The notes under the pieces are model-generated. The model saw only the letters and a program-made list of their open reading frames with translations. It ran no database searches and was not told the DNA's origin. Positions 17,903 to 27,416 of a stretch of 64,000 nt of DNA are shown here, in pieces. This DNA comes from Pukyongia sp. (GTDB lineage: Bacteria > Bacteroidota > Bacteroidia > Flavobacteriales > Flavobacteriaceae). The DNA lies in contig JASBSY010000006.1 of NCBI GenBank assembly GCA_030148705.1, forward strand, positions 208,309-272,308, read 5' to 3'. Position numbers and translations under genes: made by a program. Each line of letters starts with the position of its first letter. Position 1 is the first letter of the stretch.

Positions 17903-20383
17903 ATGTATCGATTTCTTAGCCTTGTAATCTTTTTATCGACAGTAACTGTAAACGCTCAACTACAATCTCCTTCCGATTTTCTGGGCTATGAGATAGGAAC
18001 ACAGTTCTCCCGACATGCCGATGTGGTAGCCTATTTTGAACATGTGGCAGAAAACAGTAACATGGTGCTCTATGAAGCCTATGGTAAAACGAACGAGCGC
18101 AGACCACTTACGTATGCCATCGTATCTTCTCCTCAGAACATTGCCAATATTGATGAAATTAGGCGGGATAACCTTAAAAATGCGGGGCTGGAGAATGGTT
18201 CCGCGAATCCGAAAACGGCAATCGTATGGTTGAGCTATAACGTACACGGAAATGAGGCTTCGAGTACTGAGGCCAGTATGGCAACCCTGTATAAGCTACT
18301 TACCGAAAAACAGCAATGGCTCCTAAATACCGTCGTTATAATCGATCCCTGTGTAAATCCCGATGGGCGAGACCGCTACGCCAATTGGTACAATATGGTC
18401 AAGGCTACACCCTATGACATTAAGCAGATCGCCACCGAACATCACGAACCATGGCCGGGCGGCAGGCCCAATCATTATCTATTCGACCTGAACCGTGACT
18501 GGGCATGGGCAACCCAGGTAGAAACAAGACAAAGACTGAAGGTGTATAACAAATGGATGCCACATGTGCACGTAGATTTCCACGAACAGGGAATAAATAG
18601 TCCGTACTATTTTGCCCCGGCTGTAGAACCCTACCATGAGATTATTTCCGACTGGCAACGGGATTTCCAGGTAGCTATTGGGAAAAATCACGCCCGATAC
18701 TTCGATAAGGAAGGCTGGTTATTCTTTACCAGAGAGAGTTTCGACCTCTTGTACCCAAGTTATGGCGACACCTACCCCATGTTTATGGGAGCCATTGGAA
18801 TGACTTACGAACAGGCGGGCCATGGGCGGGCCGGTCTGGGCATTCAAACCGACGAAGGCTATGTGCTAACTTTAGTGGACCGGGTGGCCCATCATACTAC
18901 CACAGGACTTTCTACCATCGAAATTGCCTCACAGAATGCGGAAAAATTAAATTCTGAATTCAAAGAATTCTTTAATAACAGTGATCTCGAATACAAGAGC
19001 TATGTGCTAAAGGGGCATCCCGACAAGATCGATGCCCTCACCAAACTACTCGATAAGCATGAGATACGCTATGGTTTCTCTTCCGGGGGTAACGTTAGCG
19101 GTTACAATTACGCTGAAAACAAGAACGGAAGCATGGATGCTTCCGGGGCCCTTGTAGTAAGCACCAATCAACCCAAGGGAAAGATGATAAAAGTGCTGTT
19201 TGAACCTGATGCCAAATTAAGCGATCCACTTACTTACGATATTACGGCCTGGAGTGTTCCCCATGCATACGGACTTGATGCTATCGCCAGCAAGTCGCTG
19301 GTTACGGCCAACCGCGAACTTCCCACCTATAACATTGCAAATAATCCTGTTGAGACAGCTGCCGGATATATTTCGGAATGGAAAAGTCTCTATGATGCCT
19401 CTTTCCTTACCGATTTACTGAAGCATAAGATAATCGTCCGCTATTCGGAGAAAGATCTGAGTTTTAACGGACAAAAGTTCGATAAAGGGAGCCTGGTGAT
19501 TACCAGAAGCGACAATAGAAAGAATCCTGAATTCGACCAAATTGTTACTGCGATTGCCAATAAACACAACCGACAATTATATGCCTCACCCACTAGTTTT
19601 AGTGATAACGGCACCGACTTCGGTTCGTCGAATATAAAACTGGTAAACCGGCAACGGGTGGCGATCCTTACCGGAGAAGGCACTTCTTCGCTTAGCTACG
19701 GTGCTATATGGCACTTTTTCGAGCAGCAGCTGCACTACCCCGTTACATCTATAAATACGGATGATTTCAGGGCAACCGTTTTAAATAACTTCGATGTACT
19801 GGTATTGCCCAGCGGATGGTACGGCAGAATTATGAATGAGGATGCCCTTGAAGGACTTACAGACTGGATCAGGGCCGGCGGAAAGCTAATTGCCTTCGAT
19901 AATGCTGTTAGCGGTTTTGAAGGTAAAGAAGGCTTCGACCTAAAGAATAATAAAAAGGAAGAGGAAGATAAAAAAGAAGCCTCTGGTAATCTAACGCCTT
20001 ACGATCAGAGGGAAAGGGAAAATGTTTCTAATTTTATCACCGGGAGTATTTATAAAATTACTATAGATCCGTCGCACCCAATGGCGTTTGGCTATGGAGA
20101 TACCTATTATAGTTTGAAACAAGGAAGTGATTCTTATGCCTTCCTGGAAAAGGGATATAATGTAGGCTACATTAAAGACAGTCCGGTGTCTGTTGCGGGC
20201 TTTTCCGGAGACAAGGCGAAGGCAAAACTCGAGAATTCCATGGTATTTGGAGAAGCCCGGATGGGACGCGGCAGTATAATCTATATGGTGGACGATGTAC
20301 TTTTCAGGTCCTTTTGGGAAAACGGAAAGTTATTCTTTGTTAATAGTATTTTCTTTGTGAATAACAACAGTTACGGGCTCTAA
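17903..20383 (+). CDS. Exported M14 family zinc carboxypeptidase
   Basis: An 826-residue exported peptidase. The signal peptide covers about residues 1-18 (LVIFLSTVTVNAQ). The M14 zinc pair is in NVHGNEASSTE (H115, E118). RDWAWATQVETRQR holds substrate-binding residues, and HVHVDFHEQG supplies the third zinc histidine. MTYEQAGHGRAG contains the likely catalytic glutamate. After about residue 350 a long second half includes a segment like a class I glutamine amidotransferase fold (ILTGEGTSSLSYGAIWHFFEQQ, VLPSGWYG) without a convincing catalytic triad, a fusion seen in other large Bacteroidota M14 proteins. Probably digests peptides in the periplasm or outside the cell. Confidence 0.88.
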   Translation: MYRFLSLVIFLSTVTVNAQLQSPSDFLGYEIGTQFSRHADVVAYFEHVAENSNMVLYEAYGKTNERRPLTYAIVSSPQNIANIDEIRRDNLKNAGLENGSANPKTAIVWLSYNVHGNEASSTEASMATLYKLLTEKQQWLLNTVVIIDPCVNPDGRDRYANWYNMVKATPYDIKQIATEHHEPWPGGRPNHYLFDLNRDWAWATQVETRQRLKVYNKWMPHVHVDFHEQGINSPYYFAPAVEPYHEIISDWQRDFQVAIGKNHARYFDKEGWLFFTRESFDLLYPSYGDTYPMFMGAIGMTYEQAGHGRAGLGIQTDEGYVLTLVDRVAHHTTTGLSTIEIASQNAEKLNSEFKEFFNNSDLEYKSYVLKGHPDKIDALTKLLDKHEIRYGFSSGGNVSGYNYAENKNGSMDASGALVVSTNQPKGKMIKVLFEPDAKLSDPLTYDITAWSVPHAYGLDAIASKSLVTANRELPTYNIANNPVETAAGYISEWKSLYDASFLTDLLKHKIIVRYSEKDLSFNGQKFDKGSLVITRSDNRKNPEFDQIVTAIANKHNRQLYASPTSFSDNGTDFGSSNIKLVNRQRVAILTGEGTSSLSYGAIWHFFEQQLHYPVTSINTDDFRATVLNNFDVLVLPSGWYGRIMNEDALEGLTDWIRAGGKLIAFDNAVSGFEGKEGFDLKNNKKEEEDKKEASGNLTPYDQRERENVSNFITGSIYKITIDPSHPMAFGYGDTYYSLKQGSDSYAFLEKGYNVGYIKDSPVSVAGFSGDKAKAKLENSMVFGEARMGRGSIIYMVDDVLFRSFWENGKLFFVNSIFFVNNNSYGL

Positions 20384-20394
20384 TCCGTCTCACA

Positions 20395-20922
20395 TTAATT
20401 TATTTTCGTATTCAGGATGGCTCTCGCCTTTTTCTGATTGTACCCCTTGTCTCTGCTGATTTGGGTAAAGATAGCCCTGGCGTCATTCTCACGACCTTCT
20501 GCCAGCAGTATCAGGCCGTAATACCAGCTCGCCTGTTCTTTGTAATCAGAGAAATCCAGGCGTACCTCGTTCATAAAATATCGCGCATCGTGAAAATCCG
20601 GGTCGTCCAAAAGTAAATAACACATTCCCTTATAGAATTCTACCCAGGTATAATGGATGCTGCTTTCAGTATTATCGAGATCGGACAAAGCAAGTTCATA
20701 ATTACCCCGACTGTAATTATTGACAAAGCTGTTCCAGCGAGCAGTGGCTGCAGTTGTTTCAGGGGCCGGATACTTTTCAAAATAGACTGCGTACAACTCC
20801 TGTCCTGTAGACCCGTTTCCCGGGCTGAACAAAAAAAAGCCCAGCGCCGCAATGATCATTAAAACGACAATCCGGCTGATTCCCTTAATCCTTTTTTTAC
20901 GGCTGTGTACAGCGGAACTCAT
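20395..20922 (-). CDS. Membrane-anchored TPR-like hypothetical protein
   Basis: About 175 residues. A basic N-terminus (HSRKKRIKG) precedes a single membrane segment (IVVLMIIAALGFFLF). The rest looks helical, with tetratricopeptide-like spacing in RWNSFVNNYSRGNYELALSDLD, FYKGMCYLLLDDPDFHDARYFM and WYYGLILLAEGRENDARAIF. This architecture usually means an inner-membrane protein with a periplasmic scaffold domain. The start may be eight codons further upstream (20946). It converges on the carboxypeptidase gene with 11 bases between them. No specific function can be given. Confidence 0.65.
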   Translation of the reverse strand: MSSAVHSRKKRIKGISRIVVLMIIAALGFFLFSPGNGSTGQELYAVYFEKYPAPETTAATARWNSFVNNYSRGNYELALSDLDNTESSIHYTWVEFYKGMCYLLLDDPDFHDARYFMNEVRLDFSDYKEQASWYYGLILLAEGRENDARAIFTQISRDKGYNQKKARAILNTKIN

Positions 20923-21003
20923 AGTTCGTTGTTTTAGTGGTGACAAGTTACGATTTTCTAAACAGCAGTAAGCTGTGGGTGGGAGGACCGTAACCTTATA
21001 TTA

Positions 21004-21039
21004 AAAACCGCTCCTCCACAGAAGTAAAGGAACGGTTTT
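21004..21039 (-). terminator. Hairpin terminator behind the 45-codon ORF
   Basis: A 12-base stem with one mismatch and a 12-base loop (AAAACCG...CGGTTTT with inner TCCT/AGGA). On the minus strand it ends in a run of five T. It lies 34 bases beyond the stop of the small minus-strand ORF. Confidence 0.5.
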
Positions 21040-21073
21040 ATATAAAAATTATAGAAAAATGTACTTTATTCGC

Positions 21074-21211
21074 CTAATTCTTGGAAAACTTTGGTTCAAT
21101 ATTGATCATAGCGTCGGTGGTAAAATAATTTTCCGATTTGATGGTCTCATAAAACCATTCCAAAAAACTTTGCGAACGTCTGTTAAACGTATAATTCAAT
21201 TGCTGCTTCAT
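21074..21211 (-). CDS. Possible small protein of 45 residues
   Basis: A short ORF starting MKQQLNYTFNRRSQSF and ending NIEPKFSKN, rich in aromatic and basic residues with no signal or membrane segment. I recognise no family. It is supported by a plausible ATG, a stop followed after 34 bases by a hairpin with a T-run on the same strand, and its position in an otherwise empty gap of more than 400 bases. It could be a small soluble protein or chance coding. No clear promoter was found. Confidence 0.4.
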   Translation of the reverse strand: MKQQLNYTFNRRSQSFLEWFYETIKSENYFTTDAMINIEPKFSKN

Positions 21212-21408
21212 AATACTGGTTTTAAAGCGTAGATTGAATCATGGTATTGAGGCTTTTTAAAGCTAGAACATTTTTTCAAAATCATGTAATCTTTTTCCTA
21301 CTTTATATGGTATTTTTCGTACATATCGTCGATTTTCTTGTCATAATTTTCAGATTTATCTTAAATTCGGTGCTTTCGGATTCCAACACTAACCCCTATC
21401 CAACTAAA
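21212..21408. other. AT-rich intergenic stretch before the TPR lipoprotein gene
   Basis: The region upstream of 21409 is open in the plus-strand frame back to an ATG at 21241. The encoded stretch would be very hydrophobic and aromatic and would bury the lipoprotein signal, so I treat it as noncoding. A weak TTG-N16-TATCTTAA candidate promoter lies around 21340-21365. Nothing else is seen. Confidence 0.4.
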
Positions 21409-22362
21409 ATGAAACATTTACTTTTATTATTCTCTCTCTCTTTAGCATTTTATTCCTGTAACAATACTGCTGAAAAGCAGCCTTCTACTCCGGTAACGGA
21501 AGACGATGAAATTACATATGAAGCCATCGGCAAGTTAGGCGACACCCTTTACGCAGCTGAGCCTTCAGAAGAGATCCTGGAAAAATACCTTGAAAAACAA
21601 CGGATTTACGAGGAGGCACCGGATGATCTGGAAAATCTGATCTGGTATGGAAGATTCACCGCTTACCTGGGCAACTACAGGGATGCCATAGAAATATACA
21701 CCAACGGCCTGAATAAATTTCCAGACGAGTCACGACTACTGAGACACCGTGGACACCGGTATATATCTGTGAGGGAATTCGACAAGGCTATTGCCGATCT
21801 CTCCAAAGCCGCTGAATTAATAAAAGATCGAGAAAACAAAACCGAACCCGACGGGATGCCGAACGCAATGAATGTGCCAGTAAGCACTATGCATGGGAAT
21901 ATTTACTATCACCTCGGACTGGCTCATTACTTGAATAATAATATGCAGGCTGCCCTGGATGCCTATAAAATGTGCCTGGAGACCTCATCTTCCCCCGACA
22001 ACGTTGTATCGGCCACCCACTGGATCTATATGATTAACCGAAGAATGGGGCGGATAGATACGGCAGAAAAGTACCTGGCACCTATTGATAAGGAGATGGA
22101 GGTAATAGAAAATGACGCCTATCACAAAGCCTGTTTGATGTATAAAGGCGAGCTGAAACCGGAAGACCTGTACGACCCGAATTCGGAAGACAGTGCATCG
22201 GGCAGTGCGCTGAAATACGCGGTAGGGAATTGGCATTACTACAACGGTGACAGGGAACTTGCCAAAGAAATATTCAGGGAAATTGTGAGTGGTGACGACT
22301 GGGCATCCTTTGGATACATCGCAGCGGAGGCAGACCTGGCGCGAATGCAACCCGCTAAATAA
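21409..22362 (+). CDS. TPR-containing lipoprotein
   Basis: About 317 residues with a lipoprotein signal ending AFYSC (C17). The body contains tetratricopeptide-like helices: LIWYGRFTAYLGNYRDAIEIYTNG, RHRGHRYISVREFDKAIADLSKA, YYHLGLAHYLNNNMQAALDAYKM and YYNGDRELAKEIFREI. TPR lipoproteins usually act as protein-binding scaffolds on the periplasmic or outer face. The start is set at 21409 because it gives a proper signal peptide and lipobox. It stands alone and converges on the glycosyltransferase gene. Confidence 0.8.
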   Translation: MKHLLLLFSLSLAFYSCNNTAEKQPSTPVTEDDEITYEAIGKLGDTLYAAEPSEEILEKYLEKQRIYEEAPDDLENLIWYGRFTAYLGNYRDAIEIYTNGLNKFPDESRLLRHRGHRYISVREFDKAIADLSKAAELIKDRENKTEPDGMPNAMNVPVSTMHGNIYYHLGLAHYLNNNMQAALDAYKMCLETSSSPDNVVSATHWIYMINRRMGRIDTAEKYLAPIDKEMEVIENDAYHKACLMYKGELKPEDLYDPNSEDSASGSALKYAVGNWHYYNGDRELAKEIFREIVSGDDWASFGYIAAEADLARMQPAK

Positions 22363-22386
22363 GGCGTTGAACTTAGTCGGAAAAGA

Positions 22387-23610
22387 CTATTGATGTTTAT
22401 TCTTCTCGGCTATCCACTTACTCAGATATTTGGTAGCCTTCATACTGTTGTATCGGAGAATACGGCCAATTATATTTCGATTCCTGTGGCCCGGCAGATC
22501 GTTTTGAAGGTCGGCTAAACGAATTTTGAATTCCTCTACAAAAGTATCACGATTAAATCTGGTTGAAAGTACCCGTGAACAGCGTTCGCCGGCAAATTCC
22601 CAGGATTCCTCCGCAGTGTATAATTCGATAGCCCGCCGGGCAAATTCGTTGGCAGAATTTGCGATAAAACCCGGAAACTCTTCCTCGGATGTAATTCCTT
22701 CAGCTCCAACTGAAGTAGAGACTGAAGGTGTTCCGGTTCTCATGGCATCGAAAATCTTTCCTTTCAAGCCGGCTCCAAATCGCAGCGGGGCGAGGTTTAC
22801 CCTCGAACTTTTCATAACCTCATCCACATCGGGGGTCCATCCTTTAATAAGAAAACCTTCCTTTGTACTGTGCATGGCCTTCACCTCGGGTGGTGCATAA
22901 TCGCCATACACATTCAGAACGGCCTGGGGCAATTTCTGTCTTATCAGGGGCCAGATTTCTTCTTTTAGCCAGAATACGGCATCCTTGTTGGGCTTGTGAT
23001 GGAAATTCCCAATTGTTATAAAATCCTTACGTGCCTCATAGCCAGGGTTTTTTGCAGTCGGACTTTCAAAGATAAATGGCAGGTAAACCAGTAAATCCGG
23101 TTGCACTCCAAATTTCTTTATAAGTAACTGCATTTCGGCTCTAGAAATTATAAGGGTAAGATCACATCTGAAAATGCCGGATAGTTCCCTAAGTGCGGTA
23201 TCGGATACTAAATCCAACTCTTCCAGCCGACCATCATCGGGTTTCAAATTTTCACGTGCCGTACGAAGAAAATGAAGGTCCTGAGTATCGAGGATCTGTA
23301 TGGCCCCGGGGCATTGTTCTGTTACCCGCCACCCGAATTGCTCTTCAGTAAAAAAACGGTCGAACACTACCAGTTTCGGATTCAACGAATGGATATACAC
23401 ATCGAAACTTTCGTCATTCAAAACAATTTCCTGCAACTGCACACCTATCTCCGCTAACGGAAAAGAACGCGGCGTGGGTTCGGCGGTAGTTGCAAAAATC
23501 ACATTGTAACCGGCCTCCTGAAACAGGCCTATTAGTTGCATCATCCTGGTGCCGGCAGCCGTTGTGGTGGGCTCCGGTATTGTTGCACCAATTATTAAAG
23601 TTGTCGTCAA
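22387..23610 (-). CDS. GT4-like glycosyltransferase
   Basis: A 407-residue GT-B fold glycosyltransferase. The N-terminal half begins TLIIGATIPEP and has AGTRMMQLIGLFQEAGYNV and the ILDTQDLHFLR segment. The C-terminal half has TIGNFHHKPNKDAVFWL and the conserved sugar-nucleotide region LAPLRFGAGLKGKIFDAMRTG followed by PSVSTSVGAEGI. This pattern is shared by Bacteroidota enzymes that act on surface polysaccharide or glycoprotein glycans. The donor and acceptor cannot be deduced. It lies alone between convergent and co-directional neighbours, 71 bases after the kinase gene, and no glycan cluster is around it. Confidence 0.82.
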   Translation of the reverse strand: MTTTLIIGATIPEPTTTAAGTRMMQLIGLFQEAGYNVIFATTAEPTPRSFPLAEIGVQLQEIVLNDESFDVYIHSLNPKLVVFDRFFTEEQFGWRVTEQCPGAIQILDTQDLHFLRTARENLKPDDGRLEELDLVSDTALRELSGIFRCDLTLIISRAEMQLLIKKFGVQPDLLVYLPFIFESPTAKNPGYEARKDFITIGNFHHKPNKDAVFWLKEEIWPLIRQKLPQAVLNVYGDYAPPEVKAMHSTKEGFLIKGWTPDVDEVMKSSRVNLAPLRFGAGLKGKIFDAMRTGTPSVSTSVGAEGITSEEEFPGFIANSANEFARRAIELYTAEESWEFAGERCSRVLSTRFNRDTFVEEFKIRLADLQNDLPGHRNRNIIGRILRYNSMKATKYLSKWIAEKNKHQ

Positions 23611-23681
23611 AATATGTTATTGTTGCCTATCAACTGAGCAGTCTTTTATTAATCTTGAATCGCTTTGCTTTGGCTATACTC

Positions 23682-26600
23682 TCAGGCCAGTAATTTAAAG
23701 TGGAAGGTACTCCCTACCCCTAGCTGCGAATCGACCCACATCTTGCCTCCGTGTAGTTTTACTATTTTTTCGCAATGGGTGAGCCCAACGCCGGTGCCGT
23801 TAATTTCCAGATGTTGAGAGGAGCGTCCGAAAATCTTAAAAATATTCTCTATATCCTCTTCTGGAATACCCACACCGTTATCGGCGACGGAAAAGATATG
23901 GTAATCGCCGTCCTTAAACGAAGAAATACGAATATCAGGTGCTACGTCTTTTTTACTGTACTTCAAGGCATTGCCAATTAGATTCTGGAACAACAGCCGA
24001 AGTTCGGTTTCATAACCTTCTATCCTGGGTAGCTTAGACGTGCTGATCTTTGCCTTGCATTCCCTGATCCGTTTGTCAAGATCGTACTTCACCAATTCCA
24101 CGGTTTCCTTTAGGTTAACAGTGGTTTTTTCTCGTTCCTGGCCAATCCGGCTGTATTCAAGCAGGGCTTTTATCTGGTTCCCCAATCGTTTAGAGGCCTT
24201 ATGAATGTAATTTATGTAGTCCTTACCCTTGGGATCCAGCTGATCGGTAAAATTCTTCTTTAGAATGTCACTTCCAAACCTGATAGTACTAAGTGGTTCC
24301 TGCAGGTCGTGCGAACAGATGGAAACAAACTGTTCCAGTTCGCGGTTTGCCTGTTCCAGCTCCTCTTTCTGAGCCTCCATTTTCTGTCTGGCCTGCTTAA
24401 GTTCTGAAATATCCAGGAGGGTGGATCTGGTTTTAATAGTACCATTCTCATCTTCTTTGAGGTTGGAATTCAAGATTACCGTAATCTGATCCCCGTTTTT
24501 AGTATTCATAACCAATTCTTCATTCTTCACTCCCCCCGTCTCCTTGATGGTGCTAAGCAGTCTACTAGCCTTTATTTTTGATTCTTCGTCGTAGAAATCG
24601 AAAATCGGTTTGTGCAGTACCTCCTTCTTCCCATCGTACCCGAGCGCCTTGTAAAAAGCCTCATTACATTCGGTGATCTTGCCTGTAATAGGATTAATAC
24701 TAAGGTGCATAATGGGGTCGGAATCGTAATAATCCTTGAATTTCTTCTGACTCTGCCGGAGCTTCTGCTGGGACTGGTGTATTTCTTCGATGTCGATAAA
24801 GGTAATAACAACCCCGTCGATTTCCCCGTTATTGATACGGAAGGGGGTTATTCGCTTTATGAAATGCTGCCCGTCCCGGTCGACCACCCGCTTATCGATG
24901 GTGACCCCGTTATCCAGTACCTTCAAGGCATTCTCTACCAGCGAATTTCCTGTCTTCCTGCCAAAGTTCAGAATAAAGTTTTCGATGGGGCGCCCAATAT
25001 CCTGCTGCATCAGGTCGAAGTGCTTTTTAATATTAGGGGTGAATTTTCGTATTCGCAATTCACGATCCAAAAATACCACGCCAAAATGGGTACTTTCCAG
25101 CAAGTTATCGATTTCCAGGTTTAGGGTAGCCAGTTCGTCAAGTTTCTGGATATGCTCATCATTCATGGTGTGCAATTCCTCATTTACGCTTTGCAGCTCT
25201 TCATTGGTGCTTTGAAGTTCTTCATTGGAAGACAACAACTCTTCATTGGAAGTTTGAAGTTCTTCACTACTGGTTTCCTTCTCCTCTAAAGCTTGCTGAA
25301 GCTCGGATCGAACAAGCTCTAGTTCCTCTTCCAGGTGCTTTATTCGCTCTTTGGCACTCTGACTTAAATTTGCTTTCTCCACTATGGTATCATCCATAGA
25401 TTCGAGCGCACTGTTGAGCAAGGTGACCACGAAGGTCGTTTCCGGCCCGTATTCAGGAGCAACCAATGGCAATACCATGATATCGATAACATTCTTCTTC
25501 TTCCCCCCGGAAACATTATAATTTTTAACAAGTATCTTAGAATTCGACTTCTTTGCCTTTCTCACCGAGGTTGTAATGGGAATCTTGTACTCGTCGGGCA
25601 GCATAACCAACAGGTTGGTGCTGAATCCAACTTTGGGTAATTTGGCATACTTCGCAAAATTCCCCTTGGCCTCGATAATATTATAAAATTCATCGATATG
25701 TATGGTAGTGGCATTAAACTGTTCAAGAATTGCCGCACTTAGCGATTCGTCCATTGAATGCGAGTGCTTTCCACGGAAGCGATCGAATAATTCCTTCTCT
25801 CTTAGCTTGTTGCTTGTAATCCCGTTTTTCTTTGCTTCGTTTTCCATATGTACCCTAAAACGTTCCGAAAGTTTCATATTCCGATAAATCTTCCATTTTC
25901 TGCTTACTTCTTCGTAATATCTCGATTCTCCACCAAGATTCTCACTTGTTCCCAACATAAGATAGCCGTCAAGTCGCAGACTGTAATGTAAGGCTTTTAA
26001 AACTGAATGTTGTGCCTGGTTCTGAAGATAGATCAGCAAGTTGCGACATATTACAAAATCGACATTTGTAAAAGGAGGGTCCTTGAGTATATCATGAGAT
26101 GAAAAAATAATGCTTCTTCGTACTTCCTTCGAAATCCTGAACTTTTCGTCCGACTGGGTAAAATATTCGGCTACATATTCAGAGTCTACATTTGCCAGGT
26201 CACTTAAATTGTACACCCCTTTCGATGCGATATCGAGATGGCGTTCTGAAATATCGGTGGCAAAAATCTTTAATTTGATATCTACCTTTTGTTTTTTGAA
26301 TTCTTCAAAGAACAGCATTGCCAGCGAATACGTTTCTTCCCCGCTGTTACATCCCACATCCCATACCTTAATGATATCGTCCTTGTTCTTGTACTTCACA
26401 ATGTTCGGAATAACCTGGTTCTCAATAATATGCCAGGCTTTTTCATCCCTGAAAAACTCGGTTACTCCGATGAGGCAATCCCGGTAGAGCGTTTCTAGTT
26501 CCTCATTATTTACCTGAAGGTAGGTGAGGTATTCCCCCAACGAATCCACTTGTACGATCTTCATTCGTCTTAACATCCTGCGAAGCAGGGTGGGCTTTTT

Positions 26601-27275
26601 ATACAAGGTGAAATCGATATTGGTACTCGTTTTCAGCAGGTTGGTTATTTTCTTAAAGGATTCGTCATCCATATTCATCTCGTTGTTTGTCCTTCTTACC
26701 GTCTTAAAATATGTTTCTATTTCGGTATACATACCTGCCGCCGGCAGGACATAGTCGATCATTCCGGTTTTAATGGCACTTTCCGGCATTCCGTCGAAGC
26801 CGGCCTCTCCGGGGTTCTGGATCAACACCAGCCCACCTTTTTCCTTGATTTTACGGATGCCTTTGGTACCGTCACTTCCTGTACCACTTAGTATCACAGC
26901 TGCTGTATTCTCTTCGAAATTTTGAGCTATGGATTCGAAAAACATATCAATGGGGAGATTTACAGTTCTACGGTTTGGCTTATCCAATAACTTCATTTTC
27001 CCATTTTCGATAATCAGGTTCATGGCCGGCGGGATAAGATAGATATGGTTCATTTCTATCCTGGAGTCCTGCTTAATTTCGGTGATCTTAATTTTGGTGT
27101 GTTTGGCGAGCAGTTCGTCGGTTAAGCTTTTATGGTCCGGAGATAAATGCTGAATGATCACAAACGTGAAGGGAGAGTCTGCAGGAACTTTATCGAAGAA
27201 GGCTTTAAGGGCTTGCAAACCACCGGCACTAGCCCCAATAGCAACCATAATATGTCGTGTTCCTGAATTTTTCAA
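23682..27275 (-). CDS. CheB-CheR-PAS-histidine kinase fusion
   Basis: A 1197-residue cytosolic signalling protein. Residues 8-185 are a CheB methylesterase with a complete triad: S16 in GASAGG, H43 in QHLSPDH and D135 in GTGSDGT. Residues 205-460 are a CheR methyltransferase with the SAM loop DVGCNSGEE (306-314) and DFVICRNLLIYL. A coiled coil of repeated NEELQS units (about 640-735) leads to two PAS domains. The kinase core has the phospho-acceptor H989 in CSHDLQEPL, N-box NLIGNALKYS, DNGVGIPEED and GTGVGLTHCEKI. It has no receiver domain of its own and no CheB-type N-terminal receiver. No other chemotaxis gene is nearby, so a sensory role outside flagellar chemotaxis is likely. Confidence 0.93.
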   Translation of the reverse strand: MKNSGTRHIMVAIGASAGGLQALKAFFDKVPADSPFTFVIIQHLSPDHKSLTDELLAKHTKIKITEIKQDSRIEMNHIYLIPPAMNLIIENGKMKLLDKPNRRTVNLPIDMFFESIAQNFEENTAAVILSGTGSDGTKGIRKIKEKGGLVLIQNPGEAGFDGMPESAIKTGMIDYVLPAAGMYTEIETYFKTVRRTNNEMNMDDESFKKITNLLKTSTNIDFTLYKKPTLLRRMLRRMKIVQVDSLGEYLTYLQVNNEELETLYRDCLIGVTEFFRDEKAWHIIENQVIPNIVKYKNKDDIIKVWDVGCNSGEETYSLAMLFFEEFKKQKVDIKLKIFATDISERHLDIASKGVYNLSDLANVDSEYVAEYFTQSDEKFRISKEVRRSIIFSSHDILKDPPFTNVDFVICRNLLIYLQNQAQHSVLKALHYSLRLDGYLMLGTSENLGGESRYYEEVSRKWKIYRNMKLSERFRVHMENEAKKNGITSNKLREKELFDRFRGKHSHSMDESLSAAILEQFNATTIHIDEFYNIIEAKGNFAKYAKLPKVGFSTNLLVMLPDEYKIPITTSVRKAKKSNSKILVKNYNVSGGKKKNVIDIMVLPLVAPEYGPETTFVVTLLNSALESMDDTIVEKANLSQSAKERIKHLEEELELVRSELQQALEEKETSSEELQTSNEELLSSNEELQSTNEELQSVNEELHTMNDEHIQKLDELATLNLEIDNLLESTHFGVVFLDRELRIRKFTPNIKKHFDLMQQDIGRPIENFILNFGRKTGNSLVENALKVLDNGVTIDKRVVDRDGQHFIKRITPFRINNGEIDGVVITFIDIEEIHQSQQKLRQSQKKFKDYYDSDPIMHLSINPITGKITECNEAFYKALGYDGKKEVLHKPIFDFYDEESKIKASRLLSTIKETGGVKNEELVMNTKNGDQITVILNSNLKEDENGTIKTRSTLLDISELKQARQKMEAQKEELEQANRELEQFVSICSHDLQEPLSTIRFGSDILKKNFTDQLDPKGKDYINYIHKASKRLGNQIKALLEYSRIGQEREKTTVNLKETVELVKYDLDKRIRECKAKISTSKLPRIEGYETELRLLFQNLIGNALKYSKKDVAPDIRISSFKDGDYHIFSVADNGVGIPEEDIENIFKIFGRSSQHLEINGTGVGLTHCEKIVKLHGGKMWVDSQLGVGSTFHFKLLA

Positions 27276-27416
27276 AACGCAGTTAACTATATAAACCAGT
27301 TCAAAAAAAACAGCCGGAGCGTGGTCTTTCAGTCGGTTATTTCTTCTATTCTAAGATAAGAAAAATTGGGAACATCCGCAATTTTTAACAAGTCCCGGAA
27401 CCTTCGTTTTGTGAAG

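Noticed and set aside
21241..21408. N-terminal extension of the TPR lipoprotein.
   Set aside because: The stretch is very hydrophobic and aromatic, and the lipobox signal would be internal. The ATG at 21409 gives a normal signal peptide.
22374..22389. Hairpin between the TPR lipoprotein and the glycosyltransferase genes.
   Set aside because: A 5-base stem with a 6-base loop and no T-run overlaps a stop codon. It is likely chance.
23682..27275. Standard chemotaxis operon.
   Set aside because: No CheA, CheW, CheY or receptor gene is within the window, and the gene neighbours a glycosyltransferase and a lipoprotein.
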